Below, piece after piece: positions 35,795 through 44,939 of a stretch of 64,000 bases of DNA (positions within the stretch are counted from its first letter, which is position 1; each line of letters opens with the position of its first letter). The translations under genes and the position numbers were made by a program. Source of the stretch: Candidatus Methanomethylophilaceae archaeon (lineage in GTDB: Archaea > Thermoplasmatota > Thermoplasmata > Methanomassiliicoccales > Methanomethylophilaceae); NCBI GenBank assembly GCA_017519045.1, contig JAFWTC010000086.1, positions 1 to 64,000 of the forward strand, given 5' to 3'. The notes under the pieces were generated by a model. That model saw only the letters and a list, made by a program, of their open reading frames with translations. It searched no databases and was not told the DNA's origin.

Positions 35795-38116
35795 ATGGAG
35801 GTCTGCTGCGGCTTTCCGACCGATGACGAAGGATTCTCCGAACGCGTGGACCGCTTCATTTCCGATAGGGGATCCCATGCTGTGACCGGATTGAGGAGGA
35901 GAGGGCGCGAGCAGTTCGTGGACTACGTGGTCGAGGCGGCACGCGCAAAGGGCATGGACGCCTCCGTATTCCCTTCGATAGGCTCCGACATGACGGCGTT
36001 CTACAGTCGCGACGAGGCGGAGGCGATGGCTGAACGCGTCCTGAAGGAAAGACCCGGGACCGACGTCGTCTACGGCCAGGACCTCTGCCATCAGGTCCCC
36101 GCCGTCGTAAGATACAGGAGGCGATGCCGAATGACCCTTGGAATCGGGATAGACACTGGAGGGACGTTCACCGACGCCGTCATCATAGATCTCGAATCCG
36201 AGGAGGTGCTGCGCAAGAGCAAGTCCCCGACCACCCCCGAGGACCTCAGCATCGGCATCAGGGGCGCCATGTCGTATCTGGACAAGGGCCTGCTCAGCCA
36301 TGTCAGCGTCGTCTCGCTGTCGTCCACTCTAGCCACGAACTCCGTTGTGGAGGGGAAAGGGTGCAGGGTCGCCCTCATATGCGTCGGATTCGACGTGGAG
36401 AAGCCCGATGCGGAGGAATACGTATCCATAAAGGGCGGCCACAACATCCACGGCGGGGAGGAGCAGGACCTCGACGTGGCCAAGGCAAAGGAATTCATGT
36501 ACAAGATCCAAGGAAAGGTGGGCGCCTTGGCCATAAGCTCCTTCATGTCGGTCCGCAACCCGGACCACGAGAACCGGCTCAAGGCGATTGCGAAAGAGGT
36601 CCTAGGAGTGCCAACGGTATGCGGCCACGACCTCTCCTCGAAGCTCGGCTTCGGAGTCCGCACCTCGACTTGCGTCATGAACGCCAGGCTCATCCCGGTG
36701 ATGAGGTCGCTCATAGATTCGGTGAAGAAGGTAATGGCCGAATACGGGATCCGCGCACCGTTGATGATGATCCGCGGCGACGGGACCATGATGGGCGAGA
36801 CCGTGGCCATGGAGAAGCCCATAGAGACGATCATGTCCGGCCCGACCGCCAGCATGATCGGGGCGGTCAGGATGACCGGGCTCAAGAACGCCGTGGTCAT
36901 GGACATGGGCGGCACCACCACCGACATCGGCATCCTGAGGAACGGAAGGCCCGCGCTGGCCCCCGAAGGGATGACCGTGGCCGGGAAGAAGACGCACGTC
37001 CTGGCAGCCAGGATCTCCACCGCGGGCATAGGCGGGGACAGCAGGATAATGGTCAACGGGGGCAAGATCGTCCTCAAGTCCACCCGCGCCATCCCGCTCT
37101 GCGTCGCTGCCTCCAGATGGCCGTCCGTCGTGGATTCCCTGATGTCCCTGGGCGCCGACGTCCGTCCGGACCCCCAATACCCGGACGACATGGTATATCT
37201 GGATTCCGAGCTCTTCGTCACCGTGGGATTCCCTCCGAGCGGAGTGTACGTGTCCCCGGAGAGCAGGCTGTTCCTGGAGATGGCCTCGGAACGCCCCGTC
37301 ACCGCGCGCGAGGCCGCTGAGACCATCAACACGTATCCGTCCGCCTTAGACGTTCGCGGGCTGGAGGCGCGCGGATACATACAGAGGATAGCCTTCACCC
37401 CCACAGACGTGCTCCATGTTGACGGCACCTATCTGGAGTATGCCAGGGAGGCCTCCGTCATGGGCGCGCGCTACCTCTCCCGCAAGTGCGACATGACCGT
37501 GGGCGAGTTCGTGTCCGGATGCAGGGACAGGGTGAAGGCAAAGCTATGCACCGAGCTCATGAAGGTCCTTCTGGCCGACGAGCTCGGGGAGAGGCCTCTG
37601 GAGCCCTACTCGGCCAGCATGATCGCCAAGTCCGTCCTGGGAAGCTCCGGGGACTACGGGTGCTCCATCAGGCTGAACATACCGATCATCGGGATGGGGG
37701 CCCCCTCCGGGACGTACATCAGGTGGGCGGGGGACGCGTTCGGCACCAGGACCGTCATAGACCCGGACTCCGACGTGGGAAACGCCCTAGGCGCGATAAC
37801 CTCCACGATCTCGGAGACGGTGGAGATAGTGATATCGCCGGAGGACCTGGACTCCCCCCAGTCAGGATTCGAGGTCTTCTCGCCCGAAGGGAAGGAGACG
37901 TGCGAGAGCCTGGAGAAGGCCGTCGCCCGGGCGGAGGAGATCGGAAAGGCGATAGCCGGAGAGAGGGCGCGCCGCAGCGGGGCCACCGACATAGTGTTCG
38001 AGACCTCCCGCGGCAACAGGTATCTCCCCCTCAGGGGGATAGAGGTCCTCGTGGACTGCGTCCTGACCGTGACCGCGGCCGGTAAGCCGGGGGCGTTCGG
38101 CGCGCAGAAACTTTAA
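35795..38116 (+). CDS. Hydantoinase/oxoprolinase A-like ATPase with N-terminal extension
   Basis: A 773-residue protein. Residues ~112-773 are HyuA-like, with the actin-type phosphate loops IGIDTGGTFTDAV and VMDMGGTTTDIG, the TNSVVEGKG segment and MSGPTASMIGA. They belong to the ATP-dependent N-methylhydantoinase/5-oxoprolinase A family. The first ~110 residues (CCGFPTDDEGFSERV..HAVTGLRRRGREQF) are an extra cysteine-containing domain I do not recognise. No HyuB partner is adjacent. The start is about 25 nt from TTATAT. The context of methylamine permeases hints at methylated-nitrogen metabolism, as inference only. Confidence 0.8.
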   Translation: MEVCCGFPTDDEGFSERVDRFISDRGSHAVTGLRRRGREQFVDYVVEAARAKGMDASVFPSIGSDMTAFYSRDEAEAMAERVLKERPGTDVVYGQDLCHQVPAVVRYRRRCRMTLGIGIDTGGTFTDAVIIDLESEEVLRKSKSPTTPEDLSIGIRGAMSYLDKGLLSHVSVVSLSSTLATNSVVEGKGCRVALICVGFDVEKPDAEEYVSIKGGHNIHGGEEQDLDVAKAKEFMYKIQGKVGALAISSFMSVRNPDHENRLKAIAKEVLGVPTVCGHDLSSKLGFGVRTSTCVMNARLIPVMRSLIDSVKKVMAEYGIRAPLMMIRGDGTMMGETVAMEKPIETIMSGPTASMIGAVRMTGLKNAVVMDMGGTTTDIGILRNGRPALAPEGMTVAGKKTHVLAARISTAGIGGDSRIMVNGGKIVLKSTRAIPLCVAASRWPSVVDSLMSLGADVRPDPQYPDDMVYLDSELFVTVGFPPSGVYVSPESRLFLEMASERPVTAREAAETINTYPSALDVRGLEARGYIQRIAFTPTDVLHVDGTYLEYAREASVMGARYLSRKCDMTVGEFVSGCRDRVKAKLCTELMKVLLADELGERPLEPYSASMIAKSVLGSSGDYGCSIRLNIPIIGMGAPSGTYIRWAGDAFGTRTVIDPDSDVGNALGAITSTISETVEIVISPEDLDSPQSGFEVFSPEGKETCESLEKAVARAEEIGKAIAGERARRSGATDIVFETSRGNRYLPLRGIEVLVDCVLTVTAAGKPGAFGAQKL

Positions 38117-38138
38117 TCGGAACCGCTATGACCGGCCG

Positions 38139-40124
38139 ATGGCCTCCGAGATTTTCGACGTCGCCCTGAAAGGCGACAGCCAACGCATGCTGAGAAGAGG
38201 TAGGATCCCTGCGGGCTCCACCTTCGCGGACCTTGAAAGATACATCCTCAGATCCATGGGATGGGACCGTGACGTGGCCTGCGGATTCAGGATCCCGGGC
38301 TCCGATTCTCCGATGGAAGACAGGGACAGCCCCCTGGACGCCTACGGACGCATGCCAGTCGACTACTTCCATGGACGCACCACGCTCAGGATTACGCTCC
38401 TAGGGGTCTCCGACCCCGATTACTCGGACTCGCCGTACGCGTCGCACCGCAGCCCGGATCGCTCCAAGTCGATCCGCCTCTGCCTGAGAAGGTGGGAGGA
38501 ATCCCTGAGATCCTCGAGTTTCCTGGATGACGAGGCCCTTTCCAAGGTGGCCGCCGCGATATCGTCCAGCCGCAGGACGGACGCCTATCTCGACACGAAG
38601 ACTATGAAAGTCACTGAGAGAAACGCCGAAGGGGCCATCCTGATAAGACGCGGGGACTCGGCCTTCTTGAAGGATGCTGCGACGGAGTTCTGCCGCTCGG
38701 AGGGCCTCAGGCCTCCGGCACAAGGGGAGGGATGGTACGGGCGCTTCCTTCAGGACCTGTCCCGCTCTTCCAAGAACGAGAAGGCATGGCGCCTGTTCCT
38801 GGATGGGTCCTCGACGCGCGCCGCAGAGGAATGGGCGGAGGACAACGGGCTCCGCGGAGGAGAGCCGGACCCCTCGCATTCGGGACTGCTTCCGTGCAGG
38901 TATTGCGGAAAAAGGTACAAGGCCTCGGAGGACAGGAGCGGAATGCCGGTCATGGCCGACAGACCCCGGTATCCAATGGCCGTGTTCTGCCCCGACTGCG
39001 GGAAGCACAGCGTCCTGTCGCTATTCAACGACGGGTTCGGCCTGGAATACTGCTTCAGGGGGGAATCGCGCTCGTGCTGGGTGACGGGAGACCTGTCCGC
39101 TGCGAAAAGGAGGGCGGAATCCGAAACCGATCCGGACGAGAAGGCCAGACTGCTCCTTATGGCGGCCTTGGAGGCCTACCGCTGCGGGAAGGCCGAGGAA
39201 GCCGAGGAACTGGTGGAAAAAGCCTCAGAAAGAAGGCCGGAGGAATCGGCCGCCGTCTCGGCGTACATCGGTTATGGACAACCTTGCGAATACGGAGGCC
39301 GCGACCCTCTTTCTAGAATCCTGTCAGAATGCGTGCGGATGCGCTCGGAGACGGATTATCGTATCCTTTCTGAAGCGATGGACGCGGTGGATGGCGCCAT
39401 CGAGGAGCTTGAACTGCCTGAATGGCTCGAATGGGACCTGAGGCTCTCCGAGATCCTGGAGCTTTGCGACTGCAACGACGCCGCGAGGTCCTTCGGCCGG
39501 ATGGAGGGGATCATAGGATCATGCCTCGATTCCCTGAAAGAAAGAGGATCCGCCACAGGCGACGAATGCCGCCTCCTGTGTTCGATGACCGAGGCGGCGA
39601 CGCGCTTCTCCTTCTGCAATCTGGATCCCGAGCATCCCCTGCGCCTCCTAGACGAGGTGTACGAGGCGTTCTCTGAAGGCCCGATCAAGAACCCCCCCGT
39701 GGCTTCCGTCGTCCTGCTCAGAAGAGGGATCGTCAGAATGTCGATGTCGGACGACGACGGGGCCGTGGATGACCTCGTCGCCGTCATTGACGCCATGATG
39801 ACCAGATCCGGACGCGGGCCCGTAGCCGGAAGACGCGCGTTCGCGGCGATGCTGGCGCTGTATCCGTACGATCCAGAGAGCATGGACCTCATCACGATAG
39901 CGGTCAACAGCATGAACGCGATGTCCCTGAGCGGAGCGGTGACGGAGCATGAGCTGGAAGAGCTGCTGGATGCCGTGCCCAAGGCGCTCAAGGCGGGCGG
40001 CGAGTACTCCGAATCGAGAAAGGACGTCGAGGCCTGGACCAATATCAAGCTGGGGCCGGAGCCGGAGGAATTCCTGACTCCGTATGACCTGATGGACCTG
40101 AGGTTCAGCTACTATCTTCCCTGA
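38139..40124 (+). CDS. pRiA4b ORF-3-like domain fused to zinc-ribbon and helical repeats
   Basis: A 661-residue protein. Residues 1-90 match the pRiA4b ORF-3-like fold pattern (FDVALKGDSQRMLRRGRIPAGSTFADLERYILRSMGWD). A helical region follows, then a zinc site with CRYCGKRY and FCPDCGKH near 255-295. The remaining ~350 residues are TPR-like helices. No membrane segment. The ATG lies 22 nt after the preceding stop and about 27 nt after CTTTAAT, giving both a promoter and possible read-through from the hydantoinase gene. Function unknown. Confidence 0.6.
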   Translation: MASEIFDVALKGDSQRMLRRGRIPAGSTFADLERYILRSMGWDRDVACGFRIPGSDSPMEDRDSPLDAYGRMPVDYFHGRTTLRITLLGVSDPDYSDSPYASHRSPDRSKSIRLCLRRWEESLRSSSFLDDEALSKVAAAISSSRRTDAYLDTKTMKVTERNAEGAILIRRGDSAFLKDAATEFCRSEGLRPPAQGEGWYGRFLQDLSRSSKNEKAWRLFLDGSSTRAAEEWAEDNGLRGGEPDPSHSGLLPCRYCGKRYKASEDRSGMPVMADRPRYPMAVFCPDCGKHSVLSLFNDGFGLEYCFRGESRSCWVTGDLSAAKRRAESETDPDEKARLLLMAALEAYRCGKAEEAEELVEKASERRPEESAAVSAYIGYGQPCEYGGRDPLSRILSECVRMRSETDYRILSEAMDAVDGAIEELELPEWLEWDLRLSEILELCDCNDAARSFGRMEGIIGSCLDSLKERGSATGDECRLLCSMTEAATRFSFCNLDPEHPLRLLDEVYEAFSEGPIKNPPVASVVLLRRGIVRMSMSDDDGAVDDLVAVIDAMMTRSGRGPVAGRRAFAAMLALYPYDPESMDLITIAVNSMNAMSLSGAVTEHELEELLDAVPKALKAGGEYSESRKDVEAWTNIKLGPEPEEFLTPYDLMDLRFSYYLP

Positions 40125-40180
40125 CCGCACGCGTGCATGCACCATGCACCGTTAAACCCCGGTCCGTCGAACGGGAGGCC

Positions 40181-40564
40181 ATGGGAACGAGATGCTTCAT
40201 CTCAATGAAGGAGAACGGCAGGATCAAGGGAGTCACGTGCAACTACGACGGCTACATAGAATGCGCAGGGATGACGCTGTTCCTCGACTTCACGGACAGG
40301 GACTCGCTGCGCAGGCTCATCGACCACGGAGACATGAGCTCCCTGGGAACCGCTGTGAACAACACGGCGTTCCTGACCGGCGGAAACCATGGCGCGAGGG
40401 AATACCGCGGAGCGGATTCGATCTGCGAATCGGAATCGGTGGAGTACGCATACGTCCTGGACGAGAACCGGAGATGGCAGTATTACAGGCCGGGGGACGA
40501 CGACGCCCGCGACCTGGAATCCGACCTCAGGATATGCTGCCCCGGAATCTTCCAGATAACCTGA
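40181..40564 (+). CDS. Hypothetical small protein (127 aa)
   Basis: Start chosen at the ATG after GGGAGG. It reads MGTRCFISMKENGRIKGVTCNYDGYIECAG with later YVLDENRRWQYYRP. The pattern resembles small viral or mobile-element proteins of beta-hairpin type (xYRHxDGYPxxxG-like), which I cannot place firmly. Soluble, six cysteines. It converges on the permease gene at 40600. Confidence 0.5.
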   Translation: MGTRCFISMKENGRIKGVTCNYDGYIECAGMTLFLDFTDRDSLRRLIDHGDMSSLGTAVNNTAFLTGGNHGAREYRGADSICESESVEYAYVLDENRRWQYYRPGDDDARDLESDLRICCPGIFQIT

Positions 40565-40576
40565 ATCAAAAGGAAA

Positions 40577-40594
40577 GGAGGGGAGACCCCCTCC
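40577..40594 (-). terminator. Terminator of the permease gene (bidirectional)
   Basis: GGAGGGG/CCCCTCC hairpin in the 35-bp gap between convergent genes, followed on the minus strand by TTTCCTTTT. Confidence 0.6.
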
Positions 40595-40599
40595 GGGTT

Positions 40600-42060
40600 T
40601 CACGCGGCGTTCTTCTTCTGGACGGCGAGCCAGATGGGGACGTACGCGAGCAGGATGATGGCGGCGATCACGATTGCTATGTAGGCGGTAATGCCGGTGT
40701 CGGCCCCACCGTCGGAGCTCAGGTAGTAGCTCCAGTAGATCAGGCTGGGCAGCCACACGAAGAACTGGATGCAGGACATCACGGCGATGACGCCAGTCCA
40801 GCCTCTGGGCGCCTTGAAAGGCCTTTCCAGACCGGAAAACCTGGGGTCCCTCTTGGTCTTCACGTAGGCCGCAAGGGCTATTCCGTTGGCAAGGCAGTAT
40901 CCGATGGCCGAAGCGGTGAGGATGGTCATCGAGGTGGTGGAGAGCCCGTAGACCCAGGAGCTGGCCTCGAGGATCAGGAGAAGCACCAGGTTGAAAACGC
41001 TGACGAAGATCATGGCGTTGACAGGCATTCCGCGGGAGTTCTTCTTGCAGAACCAGGCGGGGAGGTTGCCCTCCTCGGCGATGGAGTTGAGCGACCTCGA
41101 GGATCCGAGGAACCCGGTCTGGATGATCAGGATCATGGCGACGATGAGGAAGAACAGGGCGATGTAGGACCCCATGTCTCCGAAGACGAACTCCGCGATA
41201 GGCTTGAGGGTGGCCGTTCCAGCCTCGGTGATGGCCTCGTATCCGAGGGACCCGTAGACGACGGTGGACACGAAGAAGTACATTATGAGACAGATGATCC
41301 CGCATCCGAAGAGCGCCTTGGGGACGTCCCTTCCAGGGTCCTTGTACTCAGGACCGTAGACAGCTGCGGTCTCCCACGCGCAGGCGCTCCACTGCCCCAG
41401 GGCGAAGCAGCCGAGAATCAGGACGACGTCCTCGGGAGACCAAGAGAATCCAGGACGGGTCCACTCGGAGGTGATGACGTTGAAGTCGAACATGCCCTTC
41501 GCGAGAGCGCCGATGAGGATGACCACGATAGGGATGAGGGAGACCAGCGCGAGGATGGTCCCGACGGTCGCGCCGCCCTCGAGCCCGCGTATGCCCAGAA
41601 GAAGCATGAGAGCCACGATGACGACTCCCACCACGAAATAGAAGCCGACGGCCATCCAGCCATCGAATCCGAGGTCGAACATCTGCATCAGGTAGTCGCC
41701 GATCATCATCGAGAATATGACCACGACGGGGCACCATGCGAACCAGTAGCACCAGGCGCTGAAGGCGCCCAGGAGCTTCCCCTTGTCTATGCCGTCGACC
41801 TTCTTGTCAGATTTGAAGACGGCTTGGGCGCACCCAGGCAGCCCGGTGGCGTTCGGGAACACGGTGACCATCTCCCCGTAGGCGAGGTTCTGGACGAATC
41901 CCTGCAACACCGAAACGGTCCAAACGAAAATACAGCAGCCCCACACGAGGGATGACACGTCTCCCAGCGAGGGGAGGATCAGCAGCGGTACTCCGAGGGC
42001 TATGAACATGCCCTGTTTCCAGCTAACCGACCTTGTCAGCGTGATGTTTTCTTCTGTCAT
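40600..42060 (-). CDS. APC-family permease (methylamine/amino-acid type)
   Basis: A 486-residue, 12-helix paralogue of the permeases at 33745 and 43033. It has SVSWKQGMFIALGVPLLILPSL at the N terminus, YGPEYKDPGRDVPKAL, KTKRDPRFSGLERPF and a C-terminal VPIWLAVQKKN. The start at 42060 follows AGGAAAGGATCGCAG; an upstream ATG at 42147 lies in AT-rich promoter DNA with TATATAGC-like boxes. Uptake of methylamine or a related amine is inferred from paralogy and context. Confidence 0.83.
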   Translation of the reverse strand: MTEENITLTRSVSWKQGMFIALGVPLLILPSLGDVSSLVWGCCIFVWTVSVLQGFVQNLAYGEMVTVFPNATGLPGCAQAVFKSDKKVDGIDKGKLLGAFSAWCYWFAWCPVVVIFSMMIGDYLMQMFDLGFDGWMAVGFYFVVGVVIVALMLLLGIRGLEGGATVGTILALVSLIPIVVILIGALAKGMFDFNVITSEWTRPGFSWSPEDVVLILGCFALGQWSACAWETAAVYGPEYKDPGRDVPKALFGCGIICLIMYFFVSTVVYGSLGYEAITEAGTATLKPIAEFVFGDMGSYIALFFLIVAMILIIQTGFLGSSRSLNSIAEEGNLPAWFCKKNSRGMPVNAMIFVSVFNLVLLLILEASSWVYGLSTTSMTILTASAIGYCLANGIALAAYVKTKRDPRFSGLERPFKAPRGWTGVIAVMSCIQFFVWLPSLIYWSYYLSSDGGADTGITAYIAIVIAAIILLAYVPIWLAVQKKNAA

Positions 42061-42318
42061 CTGCGATCCTTTCCTAAATAACAATATAATTTCCGTTACC
42101 GCATATGCTATATATTTAACTTTATCTAAAAATTTTCTAAAATTCAAATTTAGTTTATAAAGCTAACAGTATTAACGTTGACAAGTCCTTTAACCATATC
42201 AAATATGTTTCCTTATCAGCGTCTATTATAGATAATTTTATATATTACTTAAATTTGAAAACTAAGAATAATAGAAATATTTAATATAGATTAAACCCAG
42301 ATTCAAATTGAACCTGAA
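42061..42318. promoter_or_regulatory. AT-rich promoter region upstream of the permease
   Basis: This 258-bp, very AT-rich gap contains a minus-strand TATATA/TTAA box around 42108-42119, about 50 bp from the permease start. The rest shows no gene and no clear RNA structure. Confidence 0.55.
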
Positions 42319-42957
42319 TCAAATAAGCCAGTCCTTGAGCAGCCTGGGCAGAATCACGGAATGCTCCACATAGCTGCCGTGATCGGCGTCGGGGACTATG
42401 TACATATGTCCATGCGGGATGGAACCAGCTATGAACTCGGTGTCAGAGCGGTCCACGGCATCGAATTCCCCCGCTATCACCAGCGTCGGCACGCGGATGG
42501 CCCTCAGGTCCGCCTTCGTGATGTGCGGCTCCTCCAGCATCAGGCGCTGAAGGGGATCCTCCGGATCCACGTCGAATCCGCTCCAGTCGACGGCGGAAGG
42601 ATTCGTGTTGGCACCCCCGACGGCCAGCCTCAGAAGGTCATCGGGATGCTCCGAGGCCAGGATTAGCCCGGCTATGCCCCCGTCGCTATAACCGAATAGG
42701 ACCGGCCTGACCAGCCCCAGCTCGGTTATCAGCCCATGGACGTCCTCAGCCATGTCCGCATAATGGTACTCCTCCGGCGCCTGGCTGGAACCGTGGCCGC
42801 GCGAGTCCACCGTGACGACCTTGAAGAAATCCTTGAGCTCCTCGACGGCCACGTCGAAGATGGACATGTCCTCCCCGTTGCCATGAAGGAGTATCAGAGG
42901 ACGGCCCTCGCCCTCGACCTCGTAATGGATCCTGATGCCGTTCACCTCGGCGAACAT
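42319..42957 (-). CDS. Alpha/beta hydrolase
   Basis: A 212-residue protein with the alpha/beta-hydrolase layout: LLHGNGED oxyanion-type loop, RGHGSS, nucleophile elbow GYSDG (Ser near 92), acid in GEFDAVD and His in DADHGSY. No lid domain is seen, which suits a small esterase. It acts on an unknown ester in the cytoplasm. It lies between two minus-strand permease genes with a terminator upstream at 42999, so it has its own promoter. Confidence 0.85.
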   Translation of the reverse strand: MFAEVNGIRIHYEVEGEGRPLILLHGNGEDMSIFDVAVEELKDFFKVVTVDSRGHGSSQAPEEYHYADMAEDVHGLITELGLVRPVLFGYSDGGIAGLILASEHPDDLLRLAVGGANTNPSAVDWSGFDVDPEDPLQRLMLEEPHITKADLRAIRVPTLVIAGEFDAVDRSDTEFIAGSIPHGHMYIVPDADHGSYVEHSVILPRLLKDWLI

Positions 42958-42998
42958 GAGGAAGAGTAAGAAAGAGAAGTAGATAATAGATATGAAAG

Positions 42999-43017
42999 GC
43001 CGGGGAAAGACCCCGGC
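42999..43017 (-). terminator. Terminator after the permease at 43033
   Basis: GCCGGGG/CCCCGGC perfect hairpin with an AAA/TTT loop; on the minus strand it is followed by CTTTCAT. Confidence 0.65.
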
Positions 43018-43032
43018 GAGGTTTGGGAAAGC

Positions 43033-44538
43033 TCATTCAGCCTTGGCCTTTGCCCTTCTGGACTGGAGCACGAACCAGAGGGGGACGTAGAGCAGCAGGA
43101 TGACCGCGCCTATGATGACGGACATCATTCCGTTCTCGATTCCTCCGTTGATGCACCAGAACGCCAGGCAGGGAATCAGGATGAAGAACTGGTAGATCAT
43201 CAGGAAGCAGGCGACCGCGAACCATCCGCGGGGGGCCCTCCAGGGCCTGGGGAGGTCCTTGAAGCGGGGACTCCTCCTGGATACGATGAACGCCAGCATC
43301 CCCATTCCTAGAGCGAAGCAGAATCCGAACGAGGACGCCGCGAGGATCATTCCCACGGAGCCGAAGTTGATGATTATGATGAATATGATTCCCATGGCGA
43401 ACTGGAACATCATCGCCGCGATCGGGGCGCCGTTCTTGTTGGTCTTTGTGAAGAACTTCGGCATGTTGCCCTCGTGTCCCATGAAGTACAGGGTCCTGGA
43501 GGATCCGAGGAACGCGGTCTGGATGAGCATGACCATTCCGGACACCAGAAGGACGAGGGCGACGATCAGCCCTATGTCTCCGAAGTCGGCCTGGGCGATC
43601 GGATAGAGGGTGGATATTCCCCACTCGTCGATCTGCTCGGGCGTGAGCATTCCGTACACGCAGAAAGGCACGATGAAGTACAGGGCGAGACAGATGAGAC
43701 CGGCGGAGATCATGGCCTTGGGAAGGTCCTTTCCGGGGTTCTTGTACTCTGCTCCGTAAGTCGCGGTGGACTCCCAGGCGCAGGCGCACCACTGGGCGTA
43801 CGCGAACATTCCGAAGACCATCATCATGTCGGTGGCGGACCACTCCCATCCGTCAGGGGTGAAGTTCTGAGCGATGAGGTCGAGGCTGAAGTGCATCTCG
43901 TTGGACGAGAATCCGGTGAACGGGACGCAGACGACGACCAGAAGCGGAAGAATGGCTATCAGGGCGAGGACGAGACCGAGTTTCGCTCCTCCGGAAAGCC
44001 CCTTGGACCCCACATAGACGATGACGCTGAAGATCACCACTCCGAGTATCAGCTGCAGGATGATCGGCTCGAACGGGAGCTCCATGCCGAGGCCGTACTC
44101 GAGGTACTTGGTGATGTAATCGCAGGAAGTACAGGTGAAAATAGGGATGACGGGGGTCCATGTGAACCAGTACGACCATGCCGTGAACGCGCCCACGAAC
44201 TTGCCTAGATCGTACTTCTTGGGATTGGGACTCGTGAACACCTTCTGGGCGCATCCCCCGATACCGGGGGTCTCGAGAGCGGCGGCCATCTCTCCAATGG
44301 CGAAGTTCTGACAGAATCCCTGAAGGACCGATACGGTCCAGATCAAAATGCTGAGACCCCAGGCGGTTCCAGCGATGTCGTAAATACCAGGAAGGATCAG
44401 GATGGGGACTCCCATCGCGATGATCATTCCTTGCTTCCAGTCAATCGACTTGACGAGACCGCTATCGGAGGAAGGCTGCGGTTGTATGGCTTCCGTGCCC
44501 CCCTTGCCGTAGATCTCGATGTCTTCACTCAAATTCAT
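43033..44538 (-). CDS. APC-family permease (methylamine/amino-acid type)
   Basis: A 501-residue, 12-helix transporter related to the permeases at 33745 and 40600. Its N terminus has a longer acidic, glycine-containing tail before SIDWKQGMIIAMGVPILILP. It also has ATYGAEYKNPGKDLPKAM and SRRSPRFKDLPRPW. Start at the ATG after GGGAGGA. A minus-strand CTTATATAG box lies at 44600-44608, about 65 bp upstream. Methylamine uptake is inferred. Confidence 0.85.
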   Translation of the reverse strand: MNLSEDIEIYGKGGTEAIQPQPSSDSGLVKSIDWKQGMIIAMGVPILILPGIYDIAGTAWGLSILIWTVSVLQGFCQNFAIGEMAAALETPGIGGCAQKVFTSPNPKKYDLGKFVGAFTAWSYWFTWTPVIPIFTCTSCDYITKYLEYGLGMELPFEPIILQLILGVVIFSVIVYVGSKGLSGGAKLGLVLALIAILPLLVVVCVPFTGFSSNEMHFSLDLIAQNFTPDGWEWSATDMMMVFGMFAYAQWCACAWESTATYGAEYKNPGKDLPKAMISAGLICLALYFIVPFCVYGMLTPEQIDEWGISTLYPIAQADFGDIGLIVALVLLVSGMVMLIQTAFLGSSRTLYFMGHEGNMPKFFTKTNKNGAPIAAMMFQFAMGIIFIIIINFGSVGMILAASSFGFCFALGMGMLAFIVSRRSPRFKDLPRPWRAPRGWFAVACFLMIYQFFILIPCLAFWCINGGIENGMMSVIIGAVILLLYVPLWFVLQSRRAKAKAE

Positions 44539-44939
44539 TCCTCCCTTGGATGAATGACGTATCAATTCATCCAGTATGATGGATAAATGTTACTGCCAAC
44601 TATATAAGTTTCACTATTGTTTAACTAATAACTATATATATGATGATTCAAACAATGTTTTTATTTCATTAATTCTGTGAAATACTAATATATAATTTTT
44701 ACTATTATCAATTTTCATTATTACTGAAATTCAGATAAATTGTAACTATAATTAGATTTATTTATATTTATAATCAATCGGTTTCTAAACTAAGCAGATA
44801 ACCTTTTATTGAGCATTCAATATTAATGTACAGGAATAAAAGATAATTTTTAATACTAGTTTTAAACAGCACATAATTCTGCACCAACGCTTTATCAATA
44901 CATCATTTATAGGAACGAGCCATACTCCGACCGGTTAGA
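44539..44939. promoter_or_regulatory. AT-rich divergent promoter region
   Basis: A 401-bp AT-rich gap between the permease and the amber-containing coiled-coil gene. It has a minus-strand TATA box at 44600-44608 and a plus-strand TTTATA at 44906-44911, about 30 nt before the coiled-coil ATG. No gene is seen. Confidence 0.6.
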
